64,000 nucleotides of DNA from Pseudomonas guariconensis. Lineage in GTDB: Bacteria > Pseudomonadota > Gammaproteobacteria > Pseudomonadales > Pseudomonadaceae. The stretch lies in NCBI RefSeq assembly GCF_024127895.1, contig NZ_JAMYBK010000009.1, positions 62,001-126,000 of the forward strand, read 5' to 3'. The position numbers and the translations under genes are program-made. Shown one piece after another: positions 26,394 through 35,984 of this stretch (positions are counted from its first letter, which is position 1; each line of letters opens with the position of its first letter). A model generated the notes under the pieces. That model did no database searches. It was not told the DNA's origin and worked only from the letters and a program-made list of their open reading frames with translations.

Positions 26394-27281
26394 ATGGCCT
26401 GGTTGCAACGACTCAACGACCCTTTCCGCCAGCCCCGGGCCGACAGCCTGGGCGAAAGCCACGGTGCGCTGCTCGAGCGCCTGGGGCCGGTCAACCCCTT
26501 CGAGCTGGCGGTGCTCGGCGGCCGTGCCATGGCCACCCCGGGCCTGGCCTTCCTGGTCGGCTACCAGGCCGCTTTGCGCGTGCTCTGGCCCAGCGCCCCG
26601 GCCAGCCTCGGCGCGCTATGCGCCACTGAGCGGCGCAGCGTGCGGCCGGCAGACATGCAGACCCGGCTCGATGGCCTGCGCCTGACTGGCAGCAAGGACT
26701 TCGTGACGGCAGGGCTCGAGGCCGAGTGGCTGTTGGTGGCGGCGCGCAGCGAAGGGCAGGGCGAACCTCCCCGCCTGAGCCTGGCGGTGGTCTACCCGGG
26801 CGAGCCCGGGGTGCGTCTGGAGGCCCTGCCAGCGCTGCCGCTGATGCCCGAGGTCGGGCATGCCCGCCTGCACCTGCAGCAGGCCGCCTGCGAACTGCTC
26901 GCCGGCGATGGCTGGGACGCCTATGTCAAACCGTTCCGCTCCCTCGAGGACCTTTATGTGCTGGCGGCGCTGGTCGCCTGGTTATATGGCGTCGGTCAGG
27001 ACAGTGGCTGGCCACGGGAGCTGCGCCTGCGTCTGCTGGGCCTGCTTGGCGGTTGTGCCGAGGGCAGCCGGCAATGCGCCGACAGCACCGCCTGCCATCT
27101 GCTGCTCGCCGGGCTGTTCGCCCAGTTCCAGGGCTTGCGCGGCGATATCGACAAGGCCCTGGCTGCCGGCCCGCAGGCCTGGGCACATTGCTGGCAGCGT
27201 GACCAGGGCGTGCTGGCGCTGGCCGCTGCCGCCCGCGACAAGCGCCTGGAAAAGGCCTGGGCCGCCGCTGGATTGTCATGA
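26394..27281 (+). CDS. Degenerate acyl-CoA dehydrogenase-like protein
   Basis: A 295-residue protein with the fold signature of acyl-CoA dehydrogenases but shorter than the usual ~380. Recognisable: [33 protein letters not shown] (the central beta-domain GxKxxvt motif, about 95-127), then a helical C-terminal region. I do not see the normal catalytic Glu context, so enzymatic function is doubtful. GAGGAG precedes the ATG at 26394. Divergent from olsB by 137 bp and 42 nt upstream of a serine hydrolase gene. The role is unknown; fatty-acyl binding is only a family hint. Confidence 0.7.
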   Translation: MAWLQRLNDPFRQPRADSLGESHGALLERLGPVNPFELAVLGGRAMATPGLAFLVGYQAALRVLWPSAPASLGALCATERRSVRPADMQTRLDGLRLTGSKDFVTAGLEAEWLLVAARSEGQGEPPRLSLAVVYPGEPGVRLEALPALPLMPEVGHARLHLQQAACELLAGDGWDAYVKPFRSLEDLYVLAALVAWLYGVGQDSGWPRELRLRLLGLLGGCAEGSRQCADSTACHLLLAGLFAQFQGLRGDIDKALAAGPQAWAHCWQRDQGVLALAAAARDKRLEKAWAAAGLS

Positions 27282-27323
27282 AACCCTGGCAGGCTCGCCC
27301 GATCCGCGACGAGAGGGCCGGCC

Positions 27324-28412
27324 ATGGGTACGCTGAAGGGGCTGTTGGGCATCCTGGGGATGGTCGCCATGCCGGCCTGGGCCGAGGCATGGCCGGACCC
27401 GGACTGGCACACCGAGCCCAATGCGCTCGACTGGCAGGCCGTCGATGCCTATGCCTTCCCGGCGCGCCATGCGACCGAGCGCACGGGTGTGCGCAGCGAC
27501 GCGCTGCTGATCATTCGCGATGGGCGCATCCTGCATGAGCGCTACGCCGCGCCAAGCGGTGTCGATACCCCGCACCTGACCTGGTCGATCAGCAAGAGCG
27601 TGCTGGCCACTCTGCTCGGCGTGGCCCAGGGCGAAGGGCGCTTCGCCCTCGAGGACCCGGCGGCCCGTTACTACCCGCCACTGCAAGCCCACCCTTGCTT
27701 GCGCCTGGTCGACTTGCTGCACTGGGCCAGCGGCCTGGCCTGGCAGGAGGATTACGAATACGCGCCGCTCAAGTCCTCGGTGGTGGCCATGCTCTATACC
27801 CGTGGCCGCGCCGACATGGCCGCTTTTGCCGCTGCGATGCCCGCCGACGCGACGCCGGGCGCACGCTTTCTCTATTCCAGCGGCGACAGCAACCTGCTGG
27901 CCGCCGCCCTGCGGGGCATGCTCGAGCCTGGGCAATACGAGGACTACCCCTGGCAGGCGCTGTTCACGCCGCTGGGCATCGACAGTGCCGTCTGGGAGCG
28001 CGATGGCGCCGGCACCTACGTGGGGTCTTCCTACCTCTACCTGAGCGCCCGCGACCTGGCCAGGATCGGCCTGCTGATGCTGCGCGAGGGGCGCTGGCGC
28101 GATCGCCAGCTACTGCCGGCGGGTTGGGTGGCGTTCAACCGACGCCTGTTCGAGCACGCCGAGGCAGCCCCCGGCGAGGCCAACCCCGGCGGCCACTGGT
28201 GGCTCAACCAGCCGTTGCCGGGCCACCCTGCACCCTGGCCGGACGCACCGCTGGATACCTATGCGGCGCTCGGGCATTGGGGCCAGGCGCTCTACCTGCT
28301 GCCTTCGCAGAAGCTGGTGATCGTCCGTTACGGCGACGACCGTGATGGCAGCTACCGGCACAACGAGCTGCTCAAGCGGGTGCTGACTGCCCTGGCTGCG
28401 GAGGGCGCATGA
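27324..28412 (+). CDS. Beta-lactamase-fold serine hydrolase (class C-like)
   Basis: A 362-residue exported protein: signal peptide GTLKGLLGILGMVAMPAWAEA. Catalytic SxxK is seen in WSISKSVL (about residue 90-93) and the YxN-like tyrosine in FLYSSGDSNLL (about 190). It belongs with 6-aminohexanoate-dimer hydrolase-like and class C beta-lactamase-related esterases or amidases. A periplasmic hydrolase is expected; the substrate is unknown. GAGAGG lies upstream of the ATG at 27324. The stop overlaps the next gene (ATGA), and both follow the ACAD-like gene, suggesting one operon. Confidence 0.82.
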   Translation: MGTLKGLLGILGMVAMPAWAEAWPDPDWHTEPNALDWQAVDAYAFPARHATERTGVRSDALLIIRDGRILHERYAAPSGVDTPHLTWSISKSVLATLLGVAQGEGRFALEDPAARYYPPLQAHPCLRLVDLLHWASGLAWQEDYEYAPLKSSVVAMLYTRGRADMAAFAAAMPADATPGARFLYSSGDSNLLAAALRGMLEPGQYEDYPWQALFTPLGIDSAVWERDGAGTYVGSSYLYLSARDLARIGLLMLREGRWRDRQLLPAGWVAFNRRLFEHAEAAPGEANPGGHWWLNQPLPGHPAPWPDAPLDTYAALGHWGQALYLLPSQKLVIVRYGDDRDGSYRHNELLKRVLTALAAEGA

Positions 28413-28708
28413 AGCACCTGGTGTGGCTGGTGCCGATGTCGTTGCTGCTGGCCTGGGCCTGGCATGAGCGCCAGGCGGTGGCGGACTTCCCTGGGATTCT
28501 TTCGGCCTACTCGGCCAAGGAGTACTGCTCGTGCCGGTTCGTCATGGGCTTCGACGCGGCGTATTGCCAGGGCTACGTGAAGCAGTACCTGCCGTTGGGC
28601 CGGCTGGAGGAAGACCCTGCGCGGCGACGGGTGTTCGCCGAGGGCCTGGGGCGCAGTAGCGTGGCCGCCTGGCAGGGGGCGCGCGCGGGCTGCCGCTTGC
28701 TGCCATGA
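28409..28708 (+). CDS. Small exported cysteine-containing protein
   Basis: A 99-residue protein beginning with a hydrophobic segment (LVWLVPMSLLLAWAWHERQ), a signal or anchor. The mature part has CSC, one further cysteine in AYCQG and one near the C-terminus (GCRLL), which suggests disulfides in the periplasm. It overlaps the hydrolase stop by 4 nt. I do not recognise the family. Tight coupling suggests it works with the hydrolase. Confidence 0.72.
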   Translation: MKHLVWLVPMSLLLAWAWHERQAVADFPGILSAYSAKEYCSCRFVMGFDAAYCQGYVKQYLPLGRLEEDPARRRVFAEGLGRSSVAAWQGARAGCRLLP

Positions 28709-28752
28709 AGAGGGGCGGGTAAGGTTGACGGCCTTGTTTCAAAGGACTTCAC

Positions 28753-29334
28753 ATGTTCAAGTTGCTCCGTCTCCTGCCCGCCCTCCTGTTGGCCCTGTGC
28801 TTGCCCGCCCACGCCAATTGGCACCTGGACGGCGAGTCCTCGCGCCTGTCCTTCGTCACCAGCAAGAACGGCGATACCGCCGAGGTGCATCGCTTCCTGG
28901 TGTTGCACGGCAAGGTCGACCGCAAGGGCCTGGCGCAACTGCGCATCGAGATGGACTCGGTCAGTGGCGGCGTTCCGCTGCGTGACGAACGCATGCGCAA
29001 CGAGCTGTTCGAGGTCGCCCGTTTCCCGGAGGCCCAGGTGCAGGCGCAGATCGACCTGGGGCCGATCAATGACCTTGCCAACGGCGCCCAGGTGGAGCTG
29101 CGCCTGCCGGTGACCGTGACCCTGCATGGCGAGTCGCGCAGCTACAACGTCCTGTTGCTGGCCACTCGTCTGGACGAGCGGCGCTTCCAGGTGGTGACCC
29201 TGGAGCCGCTGCTGCTGCGCGCCGAGGACTTCGGCCTGATGCCGGGCCTGGCGACCTTGCGCAAGCTCGCCGGGCTTTCTTCCATCAGCCCATCGGTACC
29301 GGTGAGTGCGGTGCTGATCTTCGCCGCTCGCTGA
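28753..29334 (+). CDS. YceI-family periplasmic protein
   Basis: A 193-residue exported lipocalin-like protein. Signal peptide FKLLRLLPALLLALCLPAHA, then NWHLDGESSRLSFVTSKNGDTAEVHRF, DSVSGGVPLRDERMRNELFEVARFPEAQVQ (the YceI DxRDxhl-like segment) and VTVTLHGESRSYNV. YceI proteins bind polyisoprenoid or amphipathic lipids in the periplasm; the ligand here is unknown. Only 1 nt separates it from the following phospholipase-D gene, so cotranscription is likely. Confidence 0.88.
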   Translation: MFKLLRLLPALLLALCLPAHANWHLDGESSRLSFVTSKNGDTAEVHRFLVLHGKVDRKGLAQLRIEMDSVSGGVPLRDERMRNELFEVARFPEAQVQAQIDLGPINDLANGAQVELRLPVTVTLHGESRSYNVLLLATRLDERRFQVVTLEPLLLRAEDFGLMPGLATLRKLAGLSSISPSVPVSAVLIFAAR

Positions 29335-29335
29335 C

Positions 29336-30493
29336 ATGTCGGGGCCGGTCTTCCCTTGGCGGGGTGGCAACCAGTTCGAGCTGTTGATCGACGGCCCCAG
29401 GTTCTTTCCGCGCATGCTCATGGCGATCGTGCGTGCTGAATTCCAGGTCGACCTGGAGCTCTATCTCGTGGAAGCCGGCGCCTGCGCCGAGGCGGTGGTC
29501 GAGGCCCTCGAGCAGGCCGCTGGCCGGGGTGTGCGGGTGCGCTGCCTGTTCGACGACTACGGTGCGCTGGCCTTCCCCTCGGCCCTGCGCCAGCGCCTGC
29601 AGACGGCGGGTGTCGAGCTGCGGCTGTACAACCGCCTGCGCTGGCTGCGAGGGTTGCGCAACTTCTATCGCGACCATCGCAAGCTGCTGCTGGTGGACGA
29701 GCGCTGGGCCGTGGTCGGCGGCACCGGTGTCACCGACGCGTTCTGGAAGCCGGGGGACGAAACCAGCGAGTGGCATGAGGTGATGGTGCAGATGCAGGGG
29801 CCGATCGTGACTGACTGGCAACTGTTGTTCGATCGCCAGTGGCACGCCAACAACCGGCGCACCGCCTGGCGCCCACCGGAAGGCTTCGGGTTGCCGCGCT
29901 TGCCTCGCGTACCGGCCCAGGGGCAGGGCCTGGGCCGGGTGGCCTATGCCGATGCCCGTCAGCACCGAGACATCCTGCATGCGCTGGTACGGGCCCTGAA
30001 CAGTGGCCAGCGTCGCATCTGGCTGGCCACGCCGTACTTCCTGCCGACCTTCAGCGTGCGCCGCTCCTTGCGCCGGGCTGCACAGAAGGGCATCGATGTG
30101 CGCCTGCTGCTCACCGGCCCGCGCACCGATCATCCGGCGATACGCTACGCCGGTCATCGCTACTATCCGCGGTTGCTGCGCGCCGGCGTGCGGATCTTCG
30201 AGTACCAGCCCTGCTTCCTGCACCTGAAGATGGTGCTGGTGGACGACTGGGTCAGCGTCGGTTCGTGCAATTTCGACCACTGGAACCTGCGTTTCAACCT
30301 CGAGGCCAATGTCGAGGCCATCGACCCACCGTTGACCGCCGCCGTGGCGGCCAGTTTCGAGCGCGACTTCGCCCTGAGCCAGGAGGTCGACCTGGCGCGC
30401 TGGCAGGCCCGGCCGCTCTGGTGGCGGGTGCAGCAGCGGCTGTGGGGATTGCTCGATCGCCTGGTGGTCAACCTGCTGGATCGCCGCGACTAA
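29336..30493 (+). CDS. PLD-superfamily cardiolipin synthase-like protein
   Basis: A 385-residue phospholipase-D-fold enzyme with both HKD half-sites: [18 protein letters not shown] (about 114-131) and [24 protein letters not shown] (about 298-321). This matches ClsB/ClsC-type cardiolipin synthases or transphosphatidylases. No long N-terminal TM is visible, unlike ClsA. Begins 1 nt after the YceI gene. Near olsBA, it adds to a membrane-lipid theme in this stretch (inference). Confidence 0.85.
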   Translation: MSGPVFPWRGGNQFELLIDGPRFFPRMLMAIVRAEFQVDLELYLVEAGACAEAVVEALEQAAGRGVRVRCLFDDYGALAFPSALRQRLQTAGVELRLYNRLRWLRGLRNFYRDHRKLLLVDERWAVVGGTGVTDAFWKPGDETSEWHEVMVQMQGPIVTDWQLLFDRQWHANNRRTAWRPPEGFGLPRLPRVPAQGQGLGRVAYADARQHRDILHALVRALNSGQRRIWLATPYFLPTFSVRRSLRRAAQKGIDVRLLLTGPRTDHPAIRYAGHRYYPRLLRAGVRIFEYQPCFLHLKMVLVDDWVSVGSCNFDHWNLRFNLEANVEAIDPPLTAAVAASFERDFALSQEVDLARWQARPLWWRVQQRLWGLLDRLVVNLLDRRD

Positions 30494-30552
30494 GACGGCG
30501 AAGCGGACTATCGTGCAGGGATTGTTCTCATGCTACGGAAGGAGTGGCGGCG

Positions 30553-31131
30553 ATGACGGCGAAGAAGATTCTCATGCTGGTGGGCGACTACGTCGAGGAC
30601 TACGAGGTGATGGTGCCCTTCCAGGCCCTGAAGATGGTCGGCCACACGGTGCACGCGGTGTGCCCGGAGAAACTGGCGGGGCAGACCGTGCGCACGGCGA
30701 TCCACGATTTCGAAGGTGACCAGACCTACAGCGAGAAGCCAGGGCACGCTTTCGCCCTGAACCAGGACTTCGTGCAGGTGCGGGCCGAGGGCTATGACGC
30801 GCTGCTGATCCCAGGGGGCCGGGCGCCTGAGTACCTGCGCCTGGATGAGCGGGTGCTGGGTTTGGTCAAGGCCTTCGACCAGGCCGGCAAGCCCATCGCT
30901 GCGGTGTGCCATGGGGCCCAGTTGCTGGCGGCGGCCGGTGTGCTGGATGGGCGCGAGTGCAGTGCGTATCCGGCGTGTGCGCCCGAGGTGAGGTTGGCGG
31001 GAGGGCGATATGTGGACATCGCCATGGACCAGGCGCACGTGGACGGGAACCTGGTGACCGCACCGGCCTGGCCAGCGCATCCGGCGTGGTTGGCGGCATT
31101 TCTCAAATTGCTCGGGACGCGGATTGCCTGA
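30553..31131 (+). CDS. DJ-1/PfpI family protein
   Basis: A 192-residue DJ-1/ThiJ/PfpI superfamily protein. The nucleophile elbow is [10 protein letters not shown] with Cys at about 115, the family glyoxalase/amidotransferase-like site; also [20 protein letters not shown] and [15 protein letters not shown]. It could be a glyoxalase III, protein/DNA deglycase or chaperone; the sequence does not decide. I start at 30553 after AAGGAGTGGCGG. The long open frame upstream from 29839 is an out-of-frame shadow of the PLD gene. Confidence 0.88.
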   Translation: MTAKKILMLVGDYVEDYEVMVPFQALKMVGHTVHAVCPEKLAGQTVRTAIHDFEGDQTYSEKPGHAFALNQDFVQVRAEGYDALLIPGGRAPEYLRLDERVLGLVKAFDQAGKPIAAVCHGAQLLAAAGVLDGRECSAYPACAPEVRLAGGRYVDIAMDQAHVDGNLVTAPAWPAHPAWLAAFLKLLGTRIA

Positions 31132-31217
31132 CGTAGAGGAGGGGGCCATTCGCATCATCCGAGGTTTACCCGGGCTTGTGCGAAGCGCCCCCAAAACTGT
31201 ACTGCCAACCCCAGCCC

Positions 31218-31616
31218 TCAGCCCACCTGCTCGACCCAGTCATTGAGGTTGTAGTAGTTGGTCACCCGGGCGATCTTCCCGCAATGGATGTAGAAGAACG
31301 CCCCAGCCGGCAGCACGTAGGTCTGCCCATTGGCCGGTGGCAGCCCTTCGTCATCGGCCAGGTACTCTCCGTGCACGGTGAACTCGGCGGCCGCGCGGCT
31401 GCCGTCGGCGTTCTGCATCACCACGATGTCGGCCAGGCGTTCCCGGTAGCAGCGGTTCATCTTGTCCATGAAGGCTGCGAAGGCCGCCTTGCCCATCTGC
31501 CGCTCGCCCTGGTTGATGTCATGGATCACGTCCTCGCTGAGCAGGGCGAGGAAGGCCGGCATGTCCCCGGCATTGAAGGCGGCGTAGTAGGCGTTGACGA
31601 GCTCGGTAGCGGTCAT
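31218..31616 (-). CDS. NTF2-like / SnoaL-fold protein
   Basis: A 132-residue protein of the nuclear-transport-factor-2-like superfamily. Recognisable: MTATELVNAYYAAFNAGDMPAFLALLSEDVIHDINQ and the closing GKIARVTNYYNLNDWVEQVG. Members are ketosteroid isomerases, small hydrolases or carriers; the active site cannot be assigned here. It is alone on the minus strand, divergent from the GNAT-nitrilase pair. Confidence 0.8.
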   Translation of the reverse strand: MTATELVNAYYAAFNAGDMPAFLALLSEDVIHDINQGERQMGKAAFAAFMDKMNRCYRERLADIVVMQNADGSRAAAEFTVHGEYLADDEGLPPANGQTYVLPAGAFFYIHCGKIARVTNYYNLNDWVEQVG

Positions 31617-31731
31617 GGCAATGTTCCTGTCGTGTACGGGAAAGGGAATGGCGTGGAACGGATGATAGGGTTTCCCCTCAAGCCCGGCTTAGCCGAGCGC
31701 GTCATCCACATCGACAAAACGACCGCTACGC

Positions 31732-32322
31732 ATGGAAATCCGCCTGTTGCACGGCGCTGCCATCGCGCCTTACATCGATGACCTCGCTCGCCTGCGCCTG
31801 ACGGTGTTCCGCGAGTTCCCCTACCTCTACGACGGCTCGCCGGAATACGAGGCCGACTACCTGTCCACCTATGCCCGTTCCGGGCGCAGCCTGGTGGTGC
31901 TGGCCCTGGACGGCGGCAAGGTGGTCGGCGCCTCGACCGGCCTGCCCCTGGTCGACGAGACGCTCGAGTTCCAGCAGCCGTTCCTGGCCCAGGGCCGGGA
32001 CCCGGCGAGCGTCTACTACTTCGGCGAGTCGGTGTTGCTGCCGGCCTACCGGGGCCAGGGCCTGGGCGTGCGCTTCTTCATCGAGCGCGAATCCTACGCC
32101 CACAAGCTCGCTGAATTCGACTACTGCGCCTTCTGCGCTGTCGAGCGCCCGGCCGGCCATCCCCGGCGCCCACTGGACTACAAGCCGTTGCATGGCTTCT
32201 GGCGCAACCGTGGCTTCCTGCACGATCCGTCGCTGCGCACCACCTATGCCTGGCGCGACCTCGACGAGCAGACCGAATCGGCCAAGATCATGTCCTTCTG
32301 GCTCAAGGAACTGCCGGTATGA
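31732..32322 (+). CDS. GNAT-family N-acetyltransferase
   Basis: A 196-residue GNAT protein with acetyl-CoA motif A region ESVLLPAYRGQGLGVRFFIERE (RxxGxG/A: YRGQGLG, about 101-107) and an aromatic CAFCAVERP segment. The acceptor is unknown. Its stop overlaps the nitrilase start (ATGA), so the two are translationally coupled and probably act on related small-molecule substrates. Confidence 0.85.
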   Translation: MEIRLLHGAAIAPYIDDLARLRLTVFREFPYLYDGSPEYEADYLSTYARSGRSLVVLALDGGKVVGASTGLPLVDETLEFQQPFLAQGRDPASVYYFGESVLLPAYRGQGLGVRFFIERESYAHKLAEFDYCAFCAVERPAGHPRRPLDYKPLHGFWRNRGFLHDPSLRTTYAWRDLDEQTESAKIMSFWLKELPV

Positions 32323-33191
32323 TCCGCCTCGCGGCGTGCCAGTACGCCATCGAACTGTACGAGAGCTGGGACGCCTATGCCGAGCACTTGCACGGCTTGT
32401 GCGCCGAGGCGGTCGAGGCTGGTGGGCAGTTGCTGCTATTGCCTGAATATGCCGGCCTGGTGCTCAGCGGCCAGTTGCCGGTACAACAGCGCAGCGACCT
32501 GAAGGCGTCGATCGCCGGCATCCAGCCGCTGGTCGCGCCGTGGTTGGCGCTGTGCGAAAGCCTTGCCCGTCGCTGGGGCATCTACCTGCAGCCTGGCAGC
32601 GTGCCCGTGCTCGACGCCGATGGCCGTTACCGCAACCGTGCCTGGCTGTTCGGTCCGGACGGGGTGCTGGGCCATCAGGACAAACTGATCATGACCCGCT
32701 TCGAACGGGAGCAGTGGGGGATCGCCGCAGGCGAAGGGCTCAAGGTGTTCGACACGGCCCTGGGGCGCCTGGGCATCCTGATCTGCTATGACAACGAGTT
32801 CCCCCTGCTGGCCCGGCGCCTGGCCGAAGGCGGTGCGGACCTGGTCCTCACCCCCAGTTGCACCGACACCGAGGCGGGGTATCACCGCGTGCGCATCGGC
32901 GCCCAGGCGCGCGCCCTGGAGAACCAGATCGCCGTGTTGCAGAGCCCTACGGTGGGCATGGCGCCTTGGTCGCCGGCGCTGGATGAGAACATCGGGCGGG
33001 CAGGGCTGTTCGTGCCGCCGGACCATGGTATGCCGGCCAATGGCGTGATCGCCGAGAGCGCCGAATTGTGCCCTGGCGGTAGCCGTTGGTTGGTCTGTGA
33101 GGTGGATCTGGAGGAGGTGCGACGGGTACGGCGGGAAGGGCAGGTGTTCACCCGGCGGGACTGGCCGGAGCAGTTCGAGCGGGTTCTGTAG
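32319..33191 (+). CDS. Carbon-nitrogen hydrolase (nitrilase superfamily)
   Basis: A 290-residue cytosolic amidohydrolase. The Glu-Lys-Cys triad is visible: E43 in LLLLPEYAG, K in GHQDKLIMTRFE (about 120) and C in LGILICYDNEFPLLARRLAEGGADLVLTPS (about 153). Substrates of this class include amides, omega-amidic acids and nitriles. It is coupled to the GNAT gene. A strong hairpin sits 43 nt after the stop, between it and the convergent fumarase gene. Confidence 0.9.
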   Translation: MIRLAACQYAIELYESWDAYAEHLHGLCAEAVEAGGQLLLLPEYAGLVLSGQLPVQQRSDLKASIAGIQPLVAPWLALCESLARRWGIYLQPGSVPVLDADGRYRNRAWLFGPDGVLGHQDKLIMTRFEREQWGIAAGEGLKVFDTALGRLGILICYDNEFPLLARRLAEGGADLVLTPSCTDTEAGYHRVRIGAQARALENQIAVLQSPTVGMAPWSPALDENIGRAGLFVPPDHGMPANGVIAESAELCPGGSRWLVCEVDLEEVRRVRREGQVFTRRDWPEQFERVL

Positions 33192-33233
33192 GGCTGGGTT
33201 GGCCGCTGCGCGGGTCTGGCAGAGCCTTGAAGC

Positions 33234-33256
33234 TTGGGGCTGCAAGGCAGCCCCAA
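33234..33256. terminator. GGGGCTGC hairpin between convergent genes
   Basis: A perfect 10-bp stem TTGGGGCTGC-AAG-GCAGCCCCAA between the nitrilase (+) and fumarase (-). It could act on both converging transcripts; no T-run on either side. Confidence 0.65.
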
Positions 33257-33269
33257 ACGGTCGGGCGTT

Positions 33270-34793
33270 TTACTTCACTTCGACCGCCAGGCTCTCGGCG
33301 ATCTTGCTCTGCCACAGGGCAGGGCCGGTGATGTGCACCGACTCACCGTTGCTGTCCACCGCGACGGTGACCGGCATGTCCTTGACCTCGAACTCGTAGA
33401 TCGCCTCCATGCCCAGCTCGGCGAACGCCAGGACCTGGGACTTGCGGATCGCCTGGGCTACCAGGTAGGCGGCGCCGCCGACGGCCATCAGGTACACGGC
33501 CTTGTTGTCCTTGATCGCCTCGATGGCGGTCGGGCCACGCTCGGACTTGCCGATCATGCCCAGCAGGCCGGTCTGCTCGAGGATCTGGCGGGTGAACTTG
33601 TCCATGCGGGTGGCGGTGGTCGGGCCGGCAGGACCTACCACTTCGTCACCGACCGGATCGACCGGGCCTACGTAGTAGATGAAACGGCCCTTGAGGTCCA
33701 CCGGCAACGCTTCGCCACGGTTGAGCATCTCGACCATGCGCTTGTGCGCGGCGTCGCGGCCGGTGAGCATCTTGCCGTTGAGCAGCAGGGTCTCGCCCGG
33801 CTTCCAGCTGGCGACTTCTTCCGGGGTGATGCTGTCGAGGTCGACGCGGCGGGCGCTCGGGCCGGCTTCCCAGACGATTTCCGGGTAGGCGTCCAGCGAC
33901 GGCGCTTCCAGCTCGGCCGGGCCCGTGCCGTCGAGCACGAAGTGGGCGTGGCGGGTGGCGGCGCAGTTGGGGATCATGCACACCGGCAGGGAGGCGGCAT
34001 GGGTCGGGTAGTCCATGATCTTGACGTCGAGCACGGTGGTCAGGCCGCCCAGGCCCTGGGCGCCGATGCCCAGCTGGTTGACCTTCTCGAACAGCTCCAG
34101 GCGCAGTTCCTCGATGCGGTTCTGCGGGCCGCGGGCCTTGAGTTCATGGATGTCGATGGACTCCATCAGGACTTCCTTGGCCATCACCGCGGCCTTCTCG
34201 GCGGTACCGCCGATGCCGATGCCCAGCATGCCAGGCGGGCACCAGCCGGCGCCCATGGTCGGGACGGTCTTCAGGACCCAGTCGACGATCGAGTCGGACG
34301 GGTTGAGCATGGCCATCTTCGACTTGTTCTCCGAGCCGCCGCCCTTGGCGGCGACGTCGACCTCGACCTTGTCGCCGGGGACGATGGAGTAGTGGATCAC
34401 CGCCGGAGTGTTGTCCTTGGTGTTCTTGCGGGCACCGGCCGGGTCGGCCAGGATCGAGGCGCGCAGGACGTTCTCAGGCAGGTTGTAGGCGCGGCGCACA
34501 CCCTCGTTGATCATGTCGTCGACGCTCATGGTGGCGCCGTCCCAGCGTACGTCCATGCCCACGCGGACGAACACGGTGACGATGCCGGTGTCCTGGCAGA
34601 TCGGGCGGTGGCCGGTGGCGCACATGCGCGAGTTGATCAGGATCTGGGCGATGGAGTCGCGCGCGGCGGGCGACTCTTCACGCAGGTAGGCTTCGTGCAT
34701 CGCCTGGATGAAATCGACGGGGTGGTAGTACGAGATGAATTGCAGGGCGTCGGCAACGCTCTGAATCAGGTCGTCTTGCTTGATCACGGTCAT
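33270..34793 (-). CDS. fumA: Fumarate hydratase, class I (Fe-S)
   Basis: A 507-residue [4Fe-4S] fumarase that interconverts fumarate and malate in the TCA cycle. The cluster cysteines are in PICQDTGI (about 63), GWCPPGMLGI and MIPNCAATRH. Other signatures: AKGGGSENKSKMAML and VGPVDPVGDEVVGPAGPTTATRMDKF. Class I enzymes are oxygen-sensitive, unlike FumC. The start is at 34793 (GAGGAGCGCGCT upstream region); a frame from 34823 is less likely. Divergent from a ferredoxin reductase gene. Confidence 0.95.
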   Translation of the reverse strand: MTVIKQDDLIQSVADALQFISYYHPVDFIQAMHEAYLREESPAARDSIAQILINSRMCATGHRPICQDTGIVTVFVRVGMDVRWDGATMSVDDMINEGVRRAYNLPENVLRASILADPAGARKNTKDNTPAVIHYSIVPGDKVEVDVAAKGGGSENKSKMAMLNPSDSIVDWVLKTVPTMGAGWCPPGMLGIGIGGTAEKAAVMAKEVLMESIDIHELKARGPQNRIEELRLELFEKVNQLGIGAQGLGGLTTVLDVKIMDYPTHAASLPVCMIPNCAATRHAHFVLDGTGPAELEAPSLDAYPEIVWEAGPSARRVDLDSITPEEVASWKPGETLLLNGKMLTGRDAAHKRMVEMLNRGEALPVDLKGRFIYYVGPVDPVGDEVVGPAGPTTATRMDKFTRQILEQTGLLGMIGKSERGPTAIEAIKDNKAVYLMAVGGAAYLVAQAIRKSQVLAFAELGMEAIYEFEVKDMPVTVAVDSNGESVHITGPALWQSKIAESLAVEVK

Positions 34794-35045
34794 GCAGCGC
34801 GCTCCTCTTAAAGACGGGAACATTCATAAAGGCTTTCCGACACCGCCGACCTGCGCGTCGAAATGCCTTGCAAGGCGCGCCGGCAGGCTGGCCGACGCAA
34901 AAGGGCGCGGCAGTATAGCGCGCATCCGCCCCCGGCACACCTGCGTGTGGTCTGGACCAAGGTCGGCAACCGACGGGCACCCTTTTTGCTGATTTACCCG
35001 CGAAGCCCTAGAGTGGGCGATGTGATTCGTGGAGACATACCGACC
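34794..35045. other. Divergent promoter region fumA / ferredoxin reductase
   Basis: 252 bp. No gene and no clear palindrome that I can support. It should contain both promoters; AAGGCGCGCC-type GC-rich sequence lies near 34870. Confidence 0.4.
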
Positions 35046-35978
35046 ATGCCTGAACTCTGCGTCGGCGAGCGCTGCTGGACAGTGCCGGCCGCCAGCAACC
35101 TGCTCGATGCCCTCAATGCCGCAGGTTGTGGCGTGCCCTACAGCTGCCGCGCCGGCAGTTGCCATGCCTGCCTGGTGCGTTGCCTGGAGGGGCAGCCCGA
35201 GGACGCCATGCCCGAGGCGCTGGGCCTTGCGCAGCGCGAGCAGGGCTGGCGCCTGGCCTGCCAGTGCCGGGTGAGCGCCGACTTGCGGGTGGCGGTGTTC
35301 GATCCGTCGAGCGATGGCTTGCCTGCGCGCGTCTGCGCCCTGGCGTGGTTCGGCGACGTGCTGCGCTTGCGCCTTAGGCCCGAGCGGCCATTGCGCTACC
35401 AGGCAGGGCAGCACCTGGTGCTGTGGCTGGACGGCGTGGCGCGGCCGTATTCACTGGCGAGCCTGCCGGGGGAAGATGACTTCCTGGAGTTCCACCTGGA
35501 TTGCCGGCGCCCTGGCGCCTTCTGCGACAAGGCCAGGCGGCTGGCCGAGGGCGATGAGCTGCGCCTGGGCGAGCTGCGGGGCGGCGCCTTGCACTACGAC
35601 CCGGACTGGCAGGAGCGACCCTTGTGGCTGCTGGCCGCGGGAACAGGGCTTGCGCCGTTGTGGGGCATCCTGCGGGAAGCGTTGCGCCAGGGGCACCAGG
35701 GTGGGATCCGGGTGCTGCATGTGACCCATGACCGCGCCGGACAGTACCTGGCCGGGCCGTTGGCGGACCTGGCCGATCGATATCCCAGGGTGAGTGTCGA
35801 GTGGGGGTTGGCCGATCAGTTGGAGCAAGCGCTGGCGGGGTTGCGCCTGTCATCGCGGCAGACGGTGGCGCTGGCGTGCGGGGCGCCGGGGAGTGTCGAG
35901 CGCTTCGCACGGCGGCTGTTCATTGCCGGGTTGCCGAGGAACCAGCTGTTTGCCGATGTGTTTCTCGAGCATGCCTGA
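35046..35978 (+). CDS. 2Fe-2S ferredoxin / FAD reductase fusion
   Basis: A 310-residue electron-transfer protein. The N-terminal plant-type ferredoxin domain has C34-x4-C39-x2-C42 and a fourth cysteine in RLACQCRV. A ferredoxin-NADP-reductase-like module follows: RPYSLASLPGEDDFLEFHLD (FAD, RxYS motif), GTGLAPLWGILREAL (NAD(P)-binding GTGxAP), ACGAPGSVERF (end motif). This matches the reductase components of oxygenases such as VanB/phenol-hydroxylase reductases. No oxygenase is adjacent, so its partner is unknown. The ATG at 35046 is chosen because the ferredoxin domain begins there. Confidence 0.88.
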   Translation: MPELCVGERCWTVPAASNLLDALNAAGCGVPYSCRAGSCHACLVRCLEGQPEDAMPEALGLAQREQGWRLACQCRVSADLRVAVFDPSSDGLPARVCALAWFGDVLRLRLRPERPLRYQAGQHLVLWLDGVARPYSLASLPGEDDFLEFHLDCRRPGAFCDKARRLAEGDELRLGELRGGALHYDPDWQERPLWLLAAGTGLAPLWGILREALRQGHQGGIRVLHVTHDRAGQYLAGPLADLADRYPRVSVEWGLADQLEQALAGLRLSSRQTVALACGAPGSVERFARRLFIAGLPRNQLFADVFLEHA

Positions 35979-35984
35979 TGGCTT

